A model generated the notes under the pieces. That model ran no database searches, had not been told where the DNA came from, and saw only the letters and a list, made by a program, of their open reading frames with translations. Position numbers and translations under genes: made by a program. Shown one piece after another: positions 6,869 through 12,114 of a stretch of DNA of 12,114 nucleotides (the stretch's first letter is position 1; every line of letters begins with the position of its first letter). The DNA is from an uncultured Granulosicoccaceae bacterium (lineage in GTDB: Bacteria > Pseudomonadota > Gammaproteobacteria > Granulosicoccales > Granulosicoccaceae), in contig CALFBL010000157.1 in the NCBI GenBank assembly GCA_937951695.1, positions 1 through 12,114 of the forward strand, written 5' to 3'.

Positions 6869-7985
6869 TCCGACGCACTTCAATGTTGTCTGCGGGGATG
6901 AAGCTTGTTGCGGGTGGTAGCGGTGGTGCGTCAACGGGGTCGGCTTCTTTTGCCATTGGGCCTGTTGTGCGTGGCCCACGCAGCGATACTTTCAGTGCCC
7001 GAAGTGGTTTGGCGAAAGCGGTTTCTACCGCCGTACCTTCGTACCCGCAATGTGCCATACAGTTGTTGCATTTGCTGTTTTTGCCATAGCCGTAAGAATC
7101 CCAAGCGGTCTCCGACATTAGCTCTGCGTAGGTGGATGCATAGCCTTCATCAACCAGCAAATAGCAGGGCTTCTGCCAGCCAAATACGTTGTAAGTCGGG
7201 TTACTCCATGGGGTGCATTGATACGCTTGGTTGCCGGCGAGAAAATCCAAATACATACTGGAGTGATTGAACTGCCACTTACGACGTCCTTCTTCGCTGC
7301 CTTTTTGGAAAATCGAACGAAACAGTTGCTTACTATCGTTGCGGCCCAAAAACACATCCTCTCTTGGCGCGTGATCGTAGCTGTAACCCGGCGACATGGT
7401 GATCCCCTCAACACCCATAGCGGTTGCCGTGTCAAAAAAGTCTGCGACTTCTTGTGGGTTTTCGCCGTTGAACAGTGTGCAATTGATGTTTACCCGAAAT
7501 CCGCGGTCAAGTGTGACCTTTATGGCCTTTACCACTTTTTTATAAACGCCTTCACGACAAACCGACTCGTCGTGGCGCTCCTGGTTGCCGTCGAGATGTA
7601 TTGAGAAGGTCAAGTACGGTGAGGGTTTGTAGTCGTCCAGGCAGCTCTCGAGCAGCAGTGCGTTCGTGCACAGATACACATACTTCTTTCTTGCGACGAT
7701 ACCGCGAACGATCTCCGGCATCTCTTTGTGTATCAGTGGCTCACCACCGGGTATCGACACAATCGGGGCACCACATTCGTCGACGGCGTTCAAAGCATCT
7801 GTAACGCTCATGCGCTTTTTCAGAATATCCGGTGGGTAGTCAATTTTGCCGCAGCCGGCGCAGGCCAGGTTGCACTGGAACAAAGGTTCCAACATCAAGA
7901 CCAGCGGATACTTATTATTGCCCGATAGCTTTTGTCGAATAATGTAGCTGCCTACCGCAACCTGTTGCTTGAGCGGTACGCCCAT
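6858..7985 (-). CDS. hpnH: Adenosylhopane synthase HpnH (radical SAM)
   Basis: A 375-residue radical SAM enzyme that adds the 5'-deoxyadenosyl radical of S-adenosylmethionine to diploptene to form adenosylhopane, the first step of side-chain extension. The N-terminus MGVPLKQQVAVGSYIIRQKL is characteristic of the family. The [4Fe-4S] motif CNLACAGC places C38, C42 and C45, and PGGEPL (79-84) is the SAM-binding GGE motif. A C-terminal cysteine group CNNCMAHC (306-313) resembles an auxiliary segment seen in HpnH. The tail from about residue 345 is proline-rich and probably disordered. The ATG at 7985 was chosen over one at 8057 because AAGGA lies 9 bases upstream and the family N-terminus begins there. 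It is the first gene of an hpnH-hpnM pair, overlapping hpnM by 11 bases. Confidence 0.95.
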   Translation of the reverse strand: MGVPLKQQVAVGSYIIRQKLSGNNKYPLVLMLEPLFQCNLACAGCGKIDYPPDILKKRMSVTDALNAVDECGAPIVSIPGGEPLIHKEMPEIVRGIVARKKYVYLCTNALLLESCLDDYKPSPYLTFSIHLDGNQERHDESVCREGVYKKVVKAIKVTLDRGFRVNINCTLFNGENPQEVADFFDTATAMGVEGITMSPGYSYDHAPREDVFLGRNDSKQLFRSIFQKGSEEGRRKWQFNHSSMYLDFLAGNQAYQCTPWSNPTYNVFGWQKPCYLLVDEGYASTYAELMSETAWDSYGYGKNSKCNNCMAHCGYEGTAVETAFAKPLRALKVSLRGPRTTGPMAKEADPVDAPPLPPATSFIPADNIEVRRNVG

Positions 7986-7994
7986 AGTCAGATG

Positions 7995-7999
7995 TCCTT
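7995..7999 (-). promoter_or_regulatory. Ribosome binding site that fixes the hpnH start
   Basis: AAGGA on the minus strand is separated by 9 bases from the ATG at 7985. The in-frame ATG at 8057 lacks such a site and would add 24 residues not found in the family. Confidence 0.65.
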
Positions 8000-8031
8000 T
8001 GGATGAAGTTGATGAGTGCAAGGGTACCCAG

Positions 8032-8045
8032 TCAGGTAAACCTGT
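8032..8045. repeat. TCAGG-N4-CCTG palindrome, copy 1 (hpnH leader)
   Basis: TCAGGTAAACCTGT contains the perfect palindrome CAGGT-AA-ACCTG at 8033-8044. Flanking GTACC (8024-8028) and GGTAC (8048-8052) can pair outside it, extending the dyad to about 29 bases. It lies 47-60 bases before the hpnH start and just downstream of the candidate hpnH promoter, a usual place for a repressor site or a leader hairpin. A similar palindrome occurs at 8208-8221. Confidence 0.4.
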
Positions 8046-8062
8046 TCGGTACTTCAATCAAG

Positions 8063-8092
8063 ATGATACGCTGATTAGCTTTGAACTCCGAA
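8063..8092 (-). promoter_or_regulatory. Candidate hpnH-hpnM promoter
   Basis: On the minus strand, TATCAT (8068-8063, five of six matches to -10) is preceded after 18 bases by TTCGGA (8092-8087, only three of six matches to -35). The transcript would start near 8056, about 70 bases before hpnH, with the palindrome at 8032-8045 in its early leader. The weak -35 suggests either an activated promoter or a wrong call. Confidence 0.3.
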
Positions 8093-8207
8093 CGTATCTG
8101 TTTCCCATAATCTTGATAGCAGATTGTGGGCAATTTATCACGACACGGTAGCCTTGTCTCGGCACTCCTCCACACTCTGAAGGGGTTGATGCCGCCTTCG
8201 GTTCTGC

Positions 8208-8221
8208 TCAGGCTGGCCTGA
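8208..8221. repeat. TCAGG-N4-CCTG palindrome, copy 2
   Basis: TCAGGC-TG-GCCTGA is a perfect 6+6 palindrome. It shares the TCAGG-N4-CCTG pattern with the site at 8032-8045, 176 bases away, and may be bound by the same regulator. It lies between the two divergent genes, upstream of both. Confidence 0.35.
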
Positions 8222-8348
8222 CACTGTATCAATCGGTTTTGGGGATTTTTTGAGTTAATTTCTCGACTGAGTCGGGCTTTGCCCCACAAGACGTATACGT
8301 TAGATACCCTCAACATGCGCCAAAAACTCGCCGAAAAGGAGACAGCGC

Positions 8349-8369
8349 ATGAGCCACACTCGACGATGA
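8349..8369 (+). CDS. Possible six-codon leader peptide
   Basis: ATG AGC CAC ACT CGA CGA TGA encodes MSHTRR. It is preceded by AAGGAG (8336-8341) with ideal 7-base spacing, one of the best ribosome binding sites in the window. No longer frame continues from this ATG, and it ends 95 bases before the serine hydrolase gene. It could be a regulatory leader peptide for that gene, or the surviving 5' end of a lost gene. There is no run of one amino acid as in classical attenuators, though two adjacent Arg codons are present. Confidence 0.25.
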   Translation: MSHTRR

Positions 8370-8415
8370 TAGGTTAATGCTCAGGATGATCCGAGGTGGC
8401 AGCGTGGCTCGGATC
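8351..8415 (+). promoter_or_regulatory. Two mutually exclusive hairpins after the leader frame
   Basis: GAGCCAC (8351-8357, inside the six-codon frame) can pair with GTGGCTC (8404-8410). Alternatively GATCCGAG (8388-8395) can pair with CTCGGATC (8408-8415) over a 12-base loop. Both use 8408-8410, so they cannot form together. A ribosome on the leader frame would block the first stem and favour the second, the layout of an attenuator, but no U-run follows. Confidence 0.25.
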
Positions 8416-8464
8416 GGTGTCTAATGCTGCCTAACTATTGACAACAAACAGTTGAGCTGAGGTT

Positions 8465-9670
8465 ATGCAACGTACTGTCACAGTCAATCCGTCGCGAATC
8501 GCTGGCGTCAAACGCTGCGCGGATCAAATGATTGCAAACGAATCGTTTTGCGGTATCGCTTGGCAGTTTTCGCACGCTCACGAGGTGCTGGAAAGCGGCC
8601 AGTCCGGTTGGCTCGATACGCCGGGTGGAACACGGTTGCCTGAGGATGCCCTGTATCGAATCTATTCGATGACCAAGCCGATCGTGTCGGTGTTGGCGTT
8701 GCAGTTAATTGAAGCGGGGGTGTTGCGACTGAGTGATCCGGTCGCCCGGTTTTTGCCGAAATTTTCGAACATGGCGGTGTTGCACAGTGGCGGCGTCGAG
8801 CGGCCGGCACAGACGCCTATGTGTATCGAACATCTGTTGACTCACCGAGCCGGCTTGTCCTATGACTTCCTATCGCACTGTGATGTGGCGCCCAAGTATC
8901 AGTCAGTCGATCTTGTCGAACGCGCGGACCGCACTTTGCAGGACTTTGTGCAAACGGTGAGTGATTTTCCGTTAGCGTTCGAACCAGGAACCCAGTGGCG
9001 CTACAGTGTTGCCACCGATGTCCTGGCTCGTGTGCTCGAGGTTGCCAGCGCAATGGCTTTACCTGAGTTATTGACTGAGCGAATCTTCACCCCTTGCGGC
9101 ATGGATGAAACCCGGTTCTATGTTCCCGAAAATCAGCAGCATCGAGTCGCTGCACTGTATGGCAGTCGGCAATTGGGAGAGGTAGCGCAATTGCCCACGC
9201 AGCCCCAGAGGTTAACCCCACTCAACGTAGATGACAGTCATCCACTGAATGCACCCGATATTTTCGTTCGTGGCGGACATGGGCTTTACTCAACTGTGCA
9301 GGATTATCAAAAATTCCTGCCCGTTCTGATGACAGGATTAACCACCTCGGGGGAACGGTTGCTGTCTCCGTTAATGCTGGATGCCATGTGGGAAGACCGT
9401 ATTCCGTCCCATCAGCAACCGCTCGTCATTGGTGACATTCCTTTACCGGGCTACGGGTGGAACCTTACCGGTCGGGTATTGGCTAATCCGGGTGAGGCAC
9501 TGAGTCTGACTCTGCCCAGCGAAGGTGGCTGGAGCGGGGCCGCGTCAACCTATTTCTTTGTGCACCGAGACTCAGGCTTGAACGGGATTGTGATGACTCA
9601 GTACATCGGGTCGATGATTCCGTTAGCCGATGATTTGCGCAGCGCATTTCTACAAGCCTTGGAATTTTAG
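8465..9670 (+). CDS. Serine hydrolase of the beta-lactamase (class C)/esterase fold
   Basis: A 401-residue member of the beta-lactamase-like serine hydrolase family (Pfam Beta-lactamase type; EstB/AmpC-related). The catalytic SxxK motif is SMTK (S68, K71), the second motif is YSV (Y180, the YxN position) and a late conserved segment is GGWSGAASTYFF (354-365), with GGHGLYST (270-277) before it. HLLTHRAGLSY (123-133) is the usual family block. There is no signal peptide, so it is probably a cytoplasmic esterase, peptidase or amidase rather than a periplasmic beta-lactamase; the third position of YxN is Val rather than Asn, which also argues against beta-lactam resistance. The substrate is unknown. 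The start ATG has GAGG two bases upstream, closer than ideal. It is divergent from hpnH, and no direct link to hopanoids is shown. Confidence 0.85.
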   Translation: MQRTVTVNPSRIAGVKRCADQMIANESFCGIAWQFSHAHEVLESGQSGWLDTPGGTRLPEDALYRIYSMTKPIVSVLALQLIEAGVLRLSDPVARFLPKFSNMAVLHSGGVERPAQTPMCIEHLLTHRAGLSYDFLSHCDVAPKYQSVDLVERADRTLQDFVQTVSDFPLAFEPGTQWRYSVATDVLARVLEVASAMALPELLTERIFTPCGMDETRFYVPENQQHRVAALYGSRQLGEVAQLPTQPQRLTPLNVDDSHPLNAPDIFVRGGHGLYSTVQDYQKFLPVLMTGLTTSGERLLSPLMLDAMWEDRIPSHQQPLVIGDIPLPGYGWNLTGRVLANPGEALSLTLPSEGGWSGAASTYFFVHRDSGLNGIVMTQYIGSMIPLADDLRSAFLQALEF

Positions 9671-9701
9671 TCGGGTGGAGCAGAAAGACGCAACCTTGAG
9701 G

Positions 9702-9827
9702 ATGCGGGTGTTGACCCATCTGGACGGCACCTTGCTCGACCACTATAGCGTTATCGGTTTGACGCGCAGATTTCAGATCAATGTGCAGACGCGAACGTAC
9801 ATTATGCGAATCGCACCGGAGATGTAG
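9702..9827 (+). CDS. Possible 41-residue hypothetical protein
   Basis: A short frame beginning MRVLTHLDGTLLDHY and ending RIAPEM lies in the 161-base gap between the serine hydrolase and the DUF2970 gene, ending 4 bases before the latter. TTGAGG directly precedes the ATG, too close for a good ribosome binding site. I recognise no family, and a candidate promoter lies inside the frame, so it is probably leader sequence rather than a gene. Confidence 0.15.
   Translation: MRVLTHLDGTLLDHYSVIGLTRRFQINVQTRTYIMRIAPEM
9721..9749 (+). promoter_or_regulatory. Candidate promoter of the DUF2970 gene
   Basis: TGGACG (9721-9726) and TATAGC (9744-9749) are separated by exactly 17 bases; each matches four of six consensus positions. 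The transcript would begin about 75 bases before the DUF2970 start. Confidence 0.35.
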
Positions 9828-9831
9828 GTCT

Positions 9832-10047
9832 ATGACTGAAGAAACTGAAAAAAACCAAGGCACAGGATTCTGGGCTGTTGTCCAGAGTGTGTTGGCAGGG
9901 CTGATTGGGGTTCAATCCAAAGCCAACAAGGAGCGGGATTTTAATCACGGAAAACCGTTGCACTTTGTCATCGGCGGGATAGTCGGTACTTTGCTATTTG
10001 CTCTTTCCATCATGCTACTGGTGAAGTATCTGATCTCCACCGCTTAG
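9832..10047 (+). CDS. DUF2970 small membrane protein
   Basis: A 71-residue protein matching the DUF2970 pattern seen in beta- and gammaproteobacteria. It has a short polar, acidic N-terminus (MTEETEKNQG) and an amphipathic FWAVVQSVLAGLIGVQS segment (13-29). The hallmark ERDFNHGKPLHF motif (34-45) follows, then one membrane helix at about 45-68. The function is not known; the layout suggests a small inner-membrane protein. The ATG at 9832 was chosen because an upstream in-frame ATG (9781) adds a basic, cysteine-containing stretch unlike the family, and TAGG lies a few bases before 9832. It converges with hemH, with only 10 bases between the stop codons. Confidence 0.85.
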   Translation: MTEETEKNQGTGFWAVVQSVLAGLIGVQSKANKERDFNHGKPLHFVIGGIVGTLLFALSIMLLVKYLISTA

Positions 10048-10057
10048 CGATATTGTC

Positions 10058-11212
10058 TTAAGCCTTAGCTAAAATCCTCGCCCGCTGTCTTTCCAGCTTG
10101 GGGTCCGCACTCATCAATTCATCCGCTAACTTGGCGCTGATGTCATAACCGGCTTGCTCAACTGATTTGTTGCGTGCCGCATCGGCCTCTGGCCAACCTT
10201 GTATATGACGGGAGACAAGGTCTGCCATAAAACTGATGTGGCCGGGTTGGTCATTAAGACAGCTGATGTAGTTAAAAGACTCACCACCGTTTTCCATAAA
10301 GTACTCACGGTTCTCGCCATCGATCTCTTCAACGGTTTCCAGACAATCTGCTGCAAAGGCCGGACTTATGATGTCGATGTTCTTGACCCCGTCCCTTGGC
10401 AGTTGCTTCATGGTCTCGTCACAATAGGGCTGCAACCATTCTTCCCTACCAACGCGGGATTGGAACACCACCATAGCTTTGGATTGCTCAATGCCCAGTT
10501 CATCGGCTAACAGGCGCGTAGTTTTGCGACACAGGCAATGGTAGGGGTCGCCGTTTAGCAGGTAGCGCTTGGGAATGCCATGATATGAGGTCACCAGCAG
10601 CTCGTTCTGGCCGTGTTCAGCCCAGTGTTTTCGCACGCTGTCGGCCAAGACCTTTATATAGCCAGGCTCGTCACACCACTGATTGATGAATCGCAGTTCA
10701 GGCAACCATCGAGTGCGTTGGAGCCGGCTGGCAACTTCATCGAATACCGAGGCTGTGGTGGTACCGCTGTACTGCGGGTACATCGGTATCACCAGCAGTC
10801 GGCGTACGTTGTGTTGTTCCAGGCCTGTCAGCGCATCGTCCACCGACGGAGTGCCGTATCGCATGCCCAAGCCAACAACCACATCCTCGCTAAAACGCTG
10901 AGCGAGCTCCTGCTGCAGCGCCGCCTGTTGCTTGCGTGAGATGCTCAGCAACGGCGAGCCTTCAGTCTTGGACCACACTTCGCGGTAGGCTTCGGCGCTT
11001 TTGGGTGGTCGTACCCGCAAAATAATCCCGTGCAGGATGATCTTCCACAGCCAACGCGGCAGCTCTATGATTCGCGGATCGGACAGGAATTGGGCCAAGT
11101 AACGGCGCACCTGTGGGGTTTCAGGCGCATCCGGCGTGCCGAGATTGACCAGTAGGACGCCCATTTTTTCAGGAGTGCCGTGGCTAAATTCAGGTGTACC
11201 AATGTATTTCAT
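10058..11212 (-). CDS. hemH: Ferrochelatase HemH
   Basis: A 384-residue ferrochelatase that inserts Fe2+ into protoporphyrin IX, the last step of protoheme synthesis, at the inner membrane or in the cytoplasm. It shows GVLLVNLGTPDAP (18-30), YLAQFLSDPRII (38-49), YPQYSGTTTASVFDEV (145-160), SYHGIP (209-214) with catalytic His211, and CLETVEEIDGENREYF (290-305) with the metal-site Glu292. The first 17 residues (MKYIGTPEFSHGTPEKM) are common in gammaproteobacterial HemH, supporting this start. The protein is longer than E. coli HemH (320 residues). The extra part is mainly the C-terminal tail after about residue 340, which is charged and helical-looking. A Cys-x-Cys pair (C226, C228) follows DPYH in the middle region. 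It is divergent from pntA across a repeat-rich gap. Confidence 0.96.
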   Translation of the reverse strand: MKYIGTPEFSHGTPEKMGVLLVNLGTPDAPETPQVRRYLAQFLSDPRIIELPRWLWKIILHGIILRVRPPKSAEAYREVWSKTEGSPLLSISRKQQAALQQELAQRFSEDVVVGLGMRYGTPSVDDALTGLEQHNVRRLLVIPMYPQYSGTTTASVFDEVASRLQRTRWLPELRFINQWCDEPGYIKVLADSVRKHWAEHGQNELLVTSYHGIPKRYLLNGDPYHCLCRKTTRLLADELGIEQSKAMVVFQSRVGREEWLQPYCDETMKQLPRDGVKNIDIISPAFAADCLETVEEIDGENREYFMENGGESFNYISCLNDQPGHISFMADLVSRHIQGWPEADAARNKSVEQAGYDISAKLADELMSADPKLERQRARILAKA

Positions 11213-11263
11213 TCTTGGGGCCCGCTGTTGCGGCTCTTTCTTGTCAGGGTGTTTATGTACATT

Positions 11264-11362
11264 ACGTCAAGAACGGTGCATTTCACGGTAGCCATCGAGT
11301 TCCGGCTTTCAGTCACAGTCACCTGTGACGAAGCTTGCTGGCAACACGGTGCCCCTTGACGT
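11264..11362. repeat. Divergent repeat pair between hemH and pntA
   Basis: ACGTCAAG (11264-11271) and its exact complement CTTGACGT (11355-11362) face each other 83 bases apart, so TTGACG points toward hemH on one strand and toward pntA on the other. ACGGTGC also occurs twice in direct orientation (11273-11279 and 11346-11352), beside each copy. The TTGACG hexamers match the -35 consensus in five of six positions, but I see no -10 at normal spacing on either side. Confidence 0.35.
11312..11329. promoter_or_regulatory. Perfect GTCACAG-TCAC-CTGTGAC palindrome (possible operator)
   Basis: A perfect 7+7 inverted repeat with a 4-base centre in the middle of the hemH-pntA intergenic region. The half-sites resemble CRP/FNR-like TGTGA but in the opposite relative orientation (TCACA-N6-TGTGA), so it is not a standard CRP site. 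It could be bound by a dimeric regulator of either gene. Confidence 0.4.
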
Positions 11363-11446
11363 ACTATCGGGTCTATCGGGCCAGTATAGGTCAGCCCACC
11401 GTCTCATGTTCAACCGCCCGTCACTGCGGCTGCGTTGAGGATTCTC

Positions 11447-12114
11447 ATGTCGTTGATCATCGCCGTTCCTAAAGAACCGGCAGAATATGAAGAGCGGGTG
11501 GCGTTAGATCCACCCACCGTCAAGCGCTTGATGGAGCGCCACGGCGTGCGCGTGCACATTCAGTCCGGTTGCGCCTTGGGAGCTGGGTTTTACGACCACG
11601 ACTATGAAAATGCCGAGGTCTTTAACAGCTACCAACAAGCCATCGCATCCGCTGATCTGGTGGTCACTGTTAACCCACCGACAATGGATGAGGTGAGCAT
11701 GCTGCCACACGGTTGTACGCTGGTCACTCAAATTCCTGCTTTTCAAAATGCGCGCTCGATCCGCGCGCTGCTGGCGAAAAACATCACCACCGTGGCGATG
11801 GATTTGCTGCCGCGCATTACGCGGGCCCAACCCATGGATGTGCTGTCGTCCCAAGGCACGGTCGCTGGCTACAAAGCGGCGTTAATAGCGGCCGAGCTAT
11901 CACCGCGGATGTTTCCGATGTTGAGTACCGCGGCTGGCACCATTCGTCCGTCCCGGGTCATCGTGATTGGGGCGGGTGTCGCTGGCTTGCAGGCAATAGC
12001 AACTGCTCGTCGGCTCGGTGCACAGGTAGAGGCTTACGACATACGTACCGCCGCCCGCGAGCAAATCGAATCGCTGGGTGCGCGGATGATCGATACGGGT
12101 GTCATCGCTGAAGG
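11447..12114 (+). CDS. pntA: NAD(P) transhydrogenase alpha subunit PntA/PntAA (3' part missing)
   Basis: The first 222 residues of the NAD(H)-binding subunit of proton-translocating transhydrogenase, which uses the proton gradient to reduce NADP+ with NADH. It begins MSLIIAVPKEPAEYEERVAL, the typical alanine dehydrogenase/PntA N-terminus. It continues with RITRAQPMDVLSSQGTVAGY (123-142) and the NAD-binding GAGVAG (175-180) followed by the acidic D198 after the second strand. The SSQ-TVAGYKAAL and VAGLQAIATARRLGAQVEAYD wording is closer to the three-subunit enzymes (PntAA/PntAB/PntB, as in Rhodospirillum and mycobacteria) than to the fused E. coli PntA. The start ATG has TGAGGAT upstream with suitable spacing. 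The gene runs off the right edge, so fused or split form cannot be seen. Confidence 0.94.
   Translation, partial: MSLIIAVPKEPAEYEERVALDPPTVKRLMERHGVRVHIQSGCALGAGFYDHDYENAEVFNSYQQAIASADLVVTVNPPTMDEVSMLPHGCTLVTQIPAFQNARSIRALLAKNITTVAMDLLPRITRAQPMDVLSSQGTVAGYKAALIAAELSPRMFPMLSTAAGTIRPSRVIVIGAGVAGLQAIATARRLGAQVEAYDIRTAAREQIESLGARMIDTGVIAE

Larger units (their letters stand above)
7986..8464. other. Long intergenic regulatory region between hpnH and the serine hydrolase gene
   Basis: This is 479 bases with no convincing ordinary gene. A 94-codon minus-strand frame (8316-8032) has no ribosome binding site and no family resemblance I can see. The region holds two related TCAGG-N4-CCTG palindromes, a candidate hpnH promoter, a tiny leader-like frame and two competing hairpins, each listed separately. 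I looked for a cobalamin riboswitch on the hpnH side (HpnH is a B12-associated radical SAM enzyme) and did not find the B12-box pattern. Confidence 0.5.

Noticed and set aside
6869..6979. N-terminal extension of hpnM to 6979
   Set aside because: It would add 37 polar residues ahead of a clear signal peptide and lie entirely inside hpnH; the ATG at 6868 gives a normal exported protein.
7986..8057. N-terminal extension of hpnH to 8057
   Set aside because: The family N-terminus and a good ribosome binding site both point to 7985.
8032..8316. A 94-codon minus-strand frame in the hpnH upstream region
   Set aside because: No ribosome binding site, no recognisable family and mixed composition; the palindromes and candidate promoter in the same stretch fit non-coding DNA better.
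7986..8330. Cobalamin riboswitch ahead of hpnH
   Set aside because: Expected because HpnH belongs to a B12-associated radical SAM group, but I could not find the conserved B12-box or its partner segments on the minus strand.
11312..11329. CRP binding site reading of the GTCACAG/CTGTGAC palindrome
   Set aside because: CRP sites read TGTGA-N6-TCACA; here the half-sites are in the reverse order, so I keep it only as an unidentified palindrome.
11504..11854. A 116-codon minus-strand frame
   Set aside because: It is antisense to pntA, with His/Gln-rich composition typical of a shadow frame.

Overview
This window looks like chromosomal DNA of a hopanoid-producing proteobacterium, most likely a gammaproteobacterium. 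I judge this from the E. coli-like farnesyl diphosphate synthase, the ferrochelatase N-terminus, the DUF2970 protein and the intermediate GC content. I cannot name the genus. Genes are closely packed, there is no sign of a mobile element, CRISPR array, tRNA or rRNA, and the window cuts a gene at each end.

Positions 1-5032 (minus strand) hold a four-gene operon, in transcription order: a squalene synthase of the eukaryote-like one-enzyme type, hpnG (adenosylhopane phosphorylase), hpnN (RND-type hopanoid transporter) and hpnA (NAD-dependent sugar epimerase, cut by the window edge). Successive genes overlap by 11, 8 and 4 bases, so they are probably translationally coupled. A good sigma70-like promoter (TTCATA-17-TATAAT) lies just upstream. 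Divergent from it, on the plus strand, is ispA (farnesyl diphosphate synthase, 5196-6131), which makes the substrate of the squalene synthase. A perfect 7+7 inverted repeat lies between the two promoters.

Positions 6224-7985 (minus strand) hold a second hopanoid unit: hpnH (radical SAM adenosylhopane synthase) followed by the overlapping hpnM (periplasmic MlaC/Ttg2D-like protein). Together the window covers FPP -> squalene, then (with squalene-hopene cyclase, not present here) diploptene -> adenosylhopane (HpnH) -> ribosylhopane phosphate (HpnG), plus envelope transport (HpnN, possibly HpnM). Genes for the cyclase and for later side-chain steps (hpnO, hpnI/J/K) are not in the window.

Positions 7986-8464 are a 479-base gap between hpnH and a divergent plus-strand gene. 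It contains repeated palindromes, a candidate hpnH promoter, and a very short reading frame with a near-ideal ribosome binding site followed by two mutually exclusive hairpins.

Positions 8465-12114 hold genes of more general function: a beta-lactamase-fold serine hydrolase (plus), a small DUF2970 membrane protein (plus), ferrochelatase hemH (minus, convergent with DUF2970) and the start of pntA for NAD(P) transhydrogenase (plus, cut by the window edge). The hemH-pntA divergent gap carries a perfect GTCACAG/CTGTGAC palindrome and other repeats.
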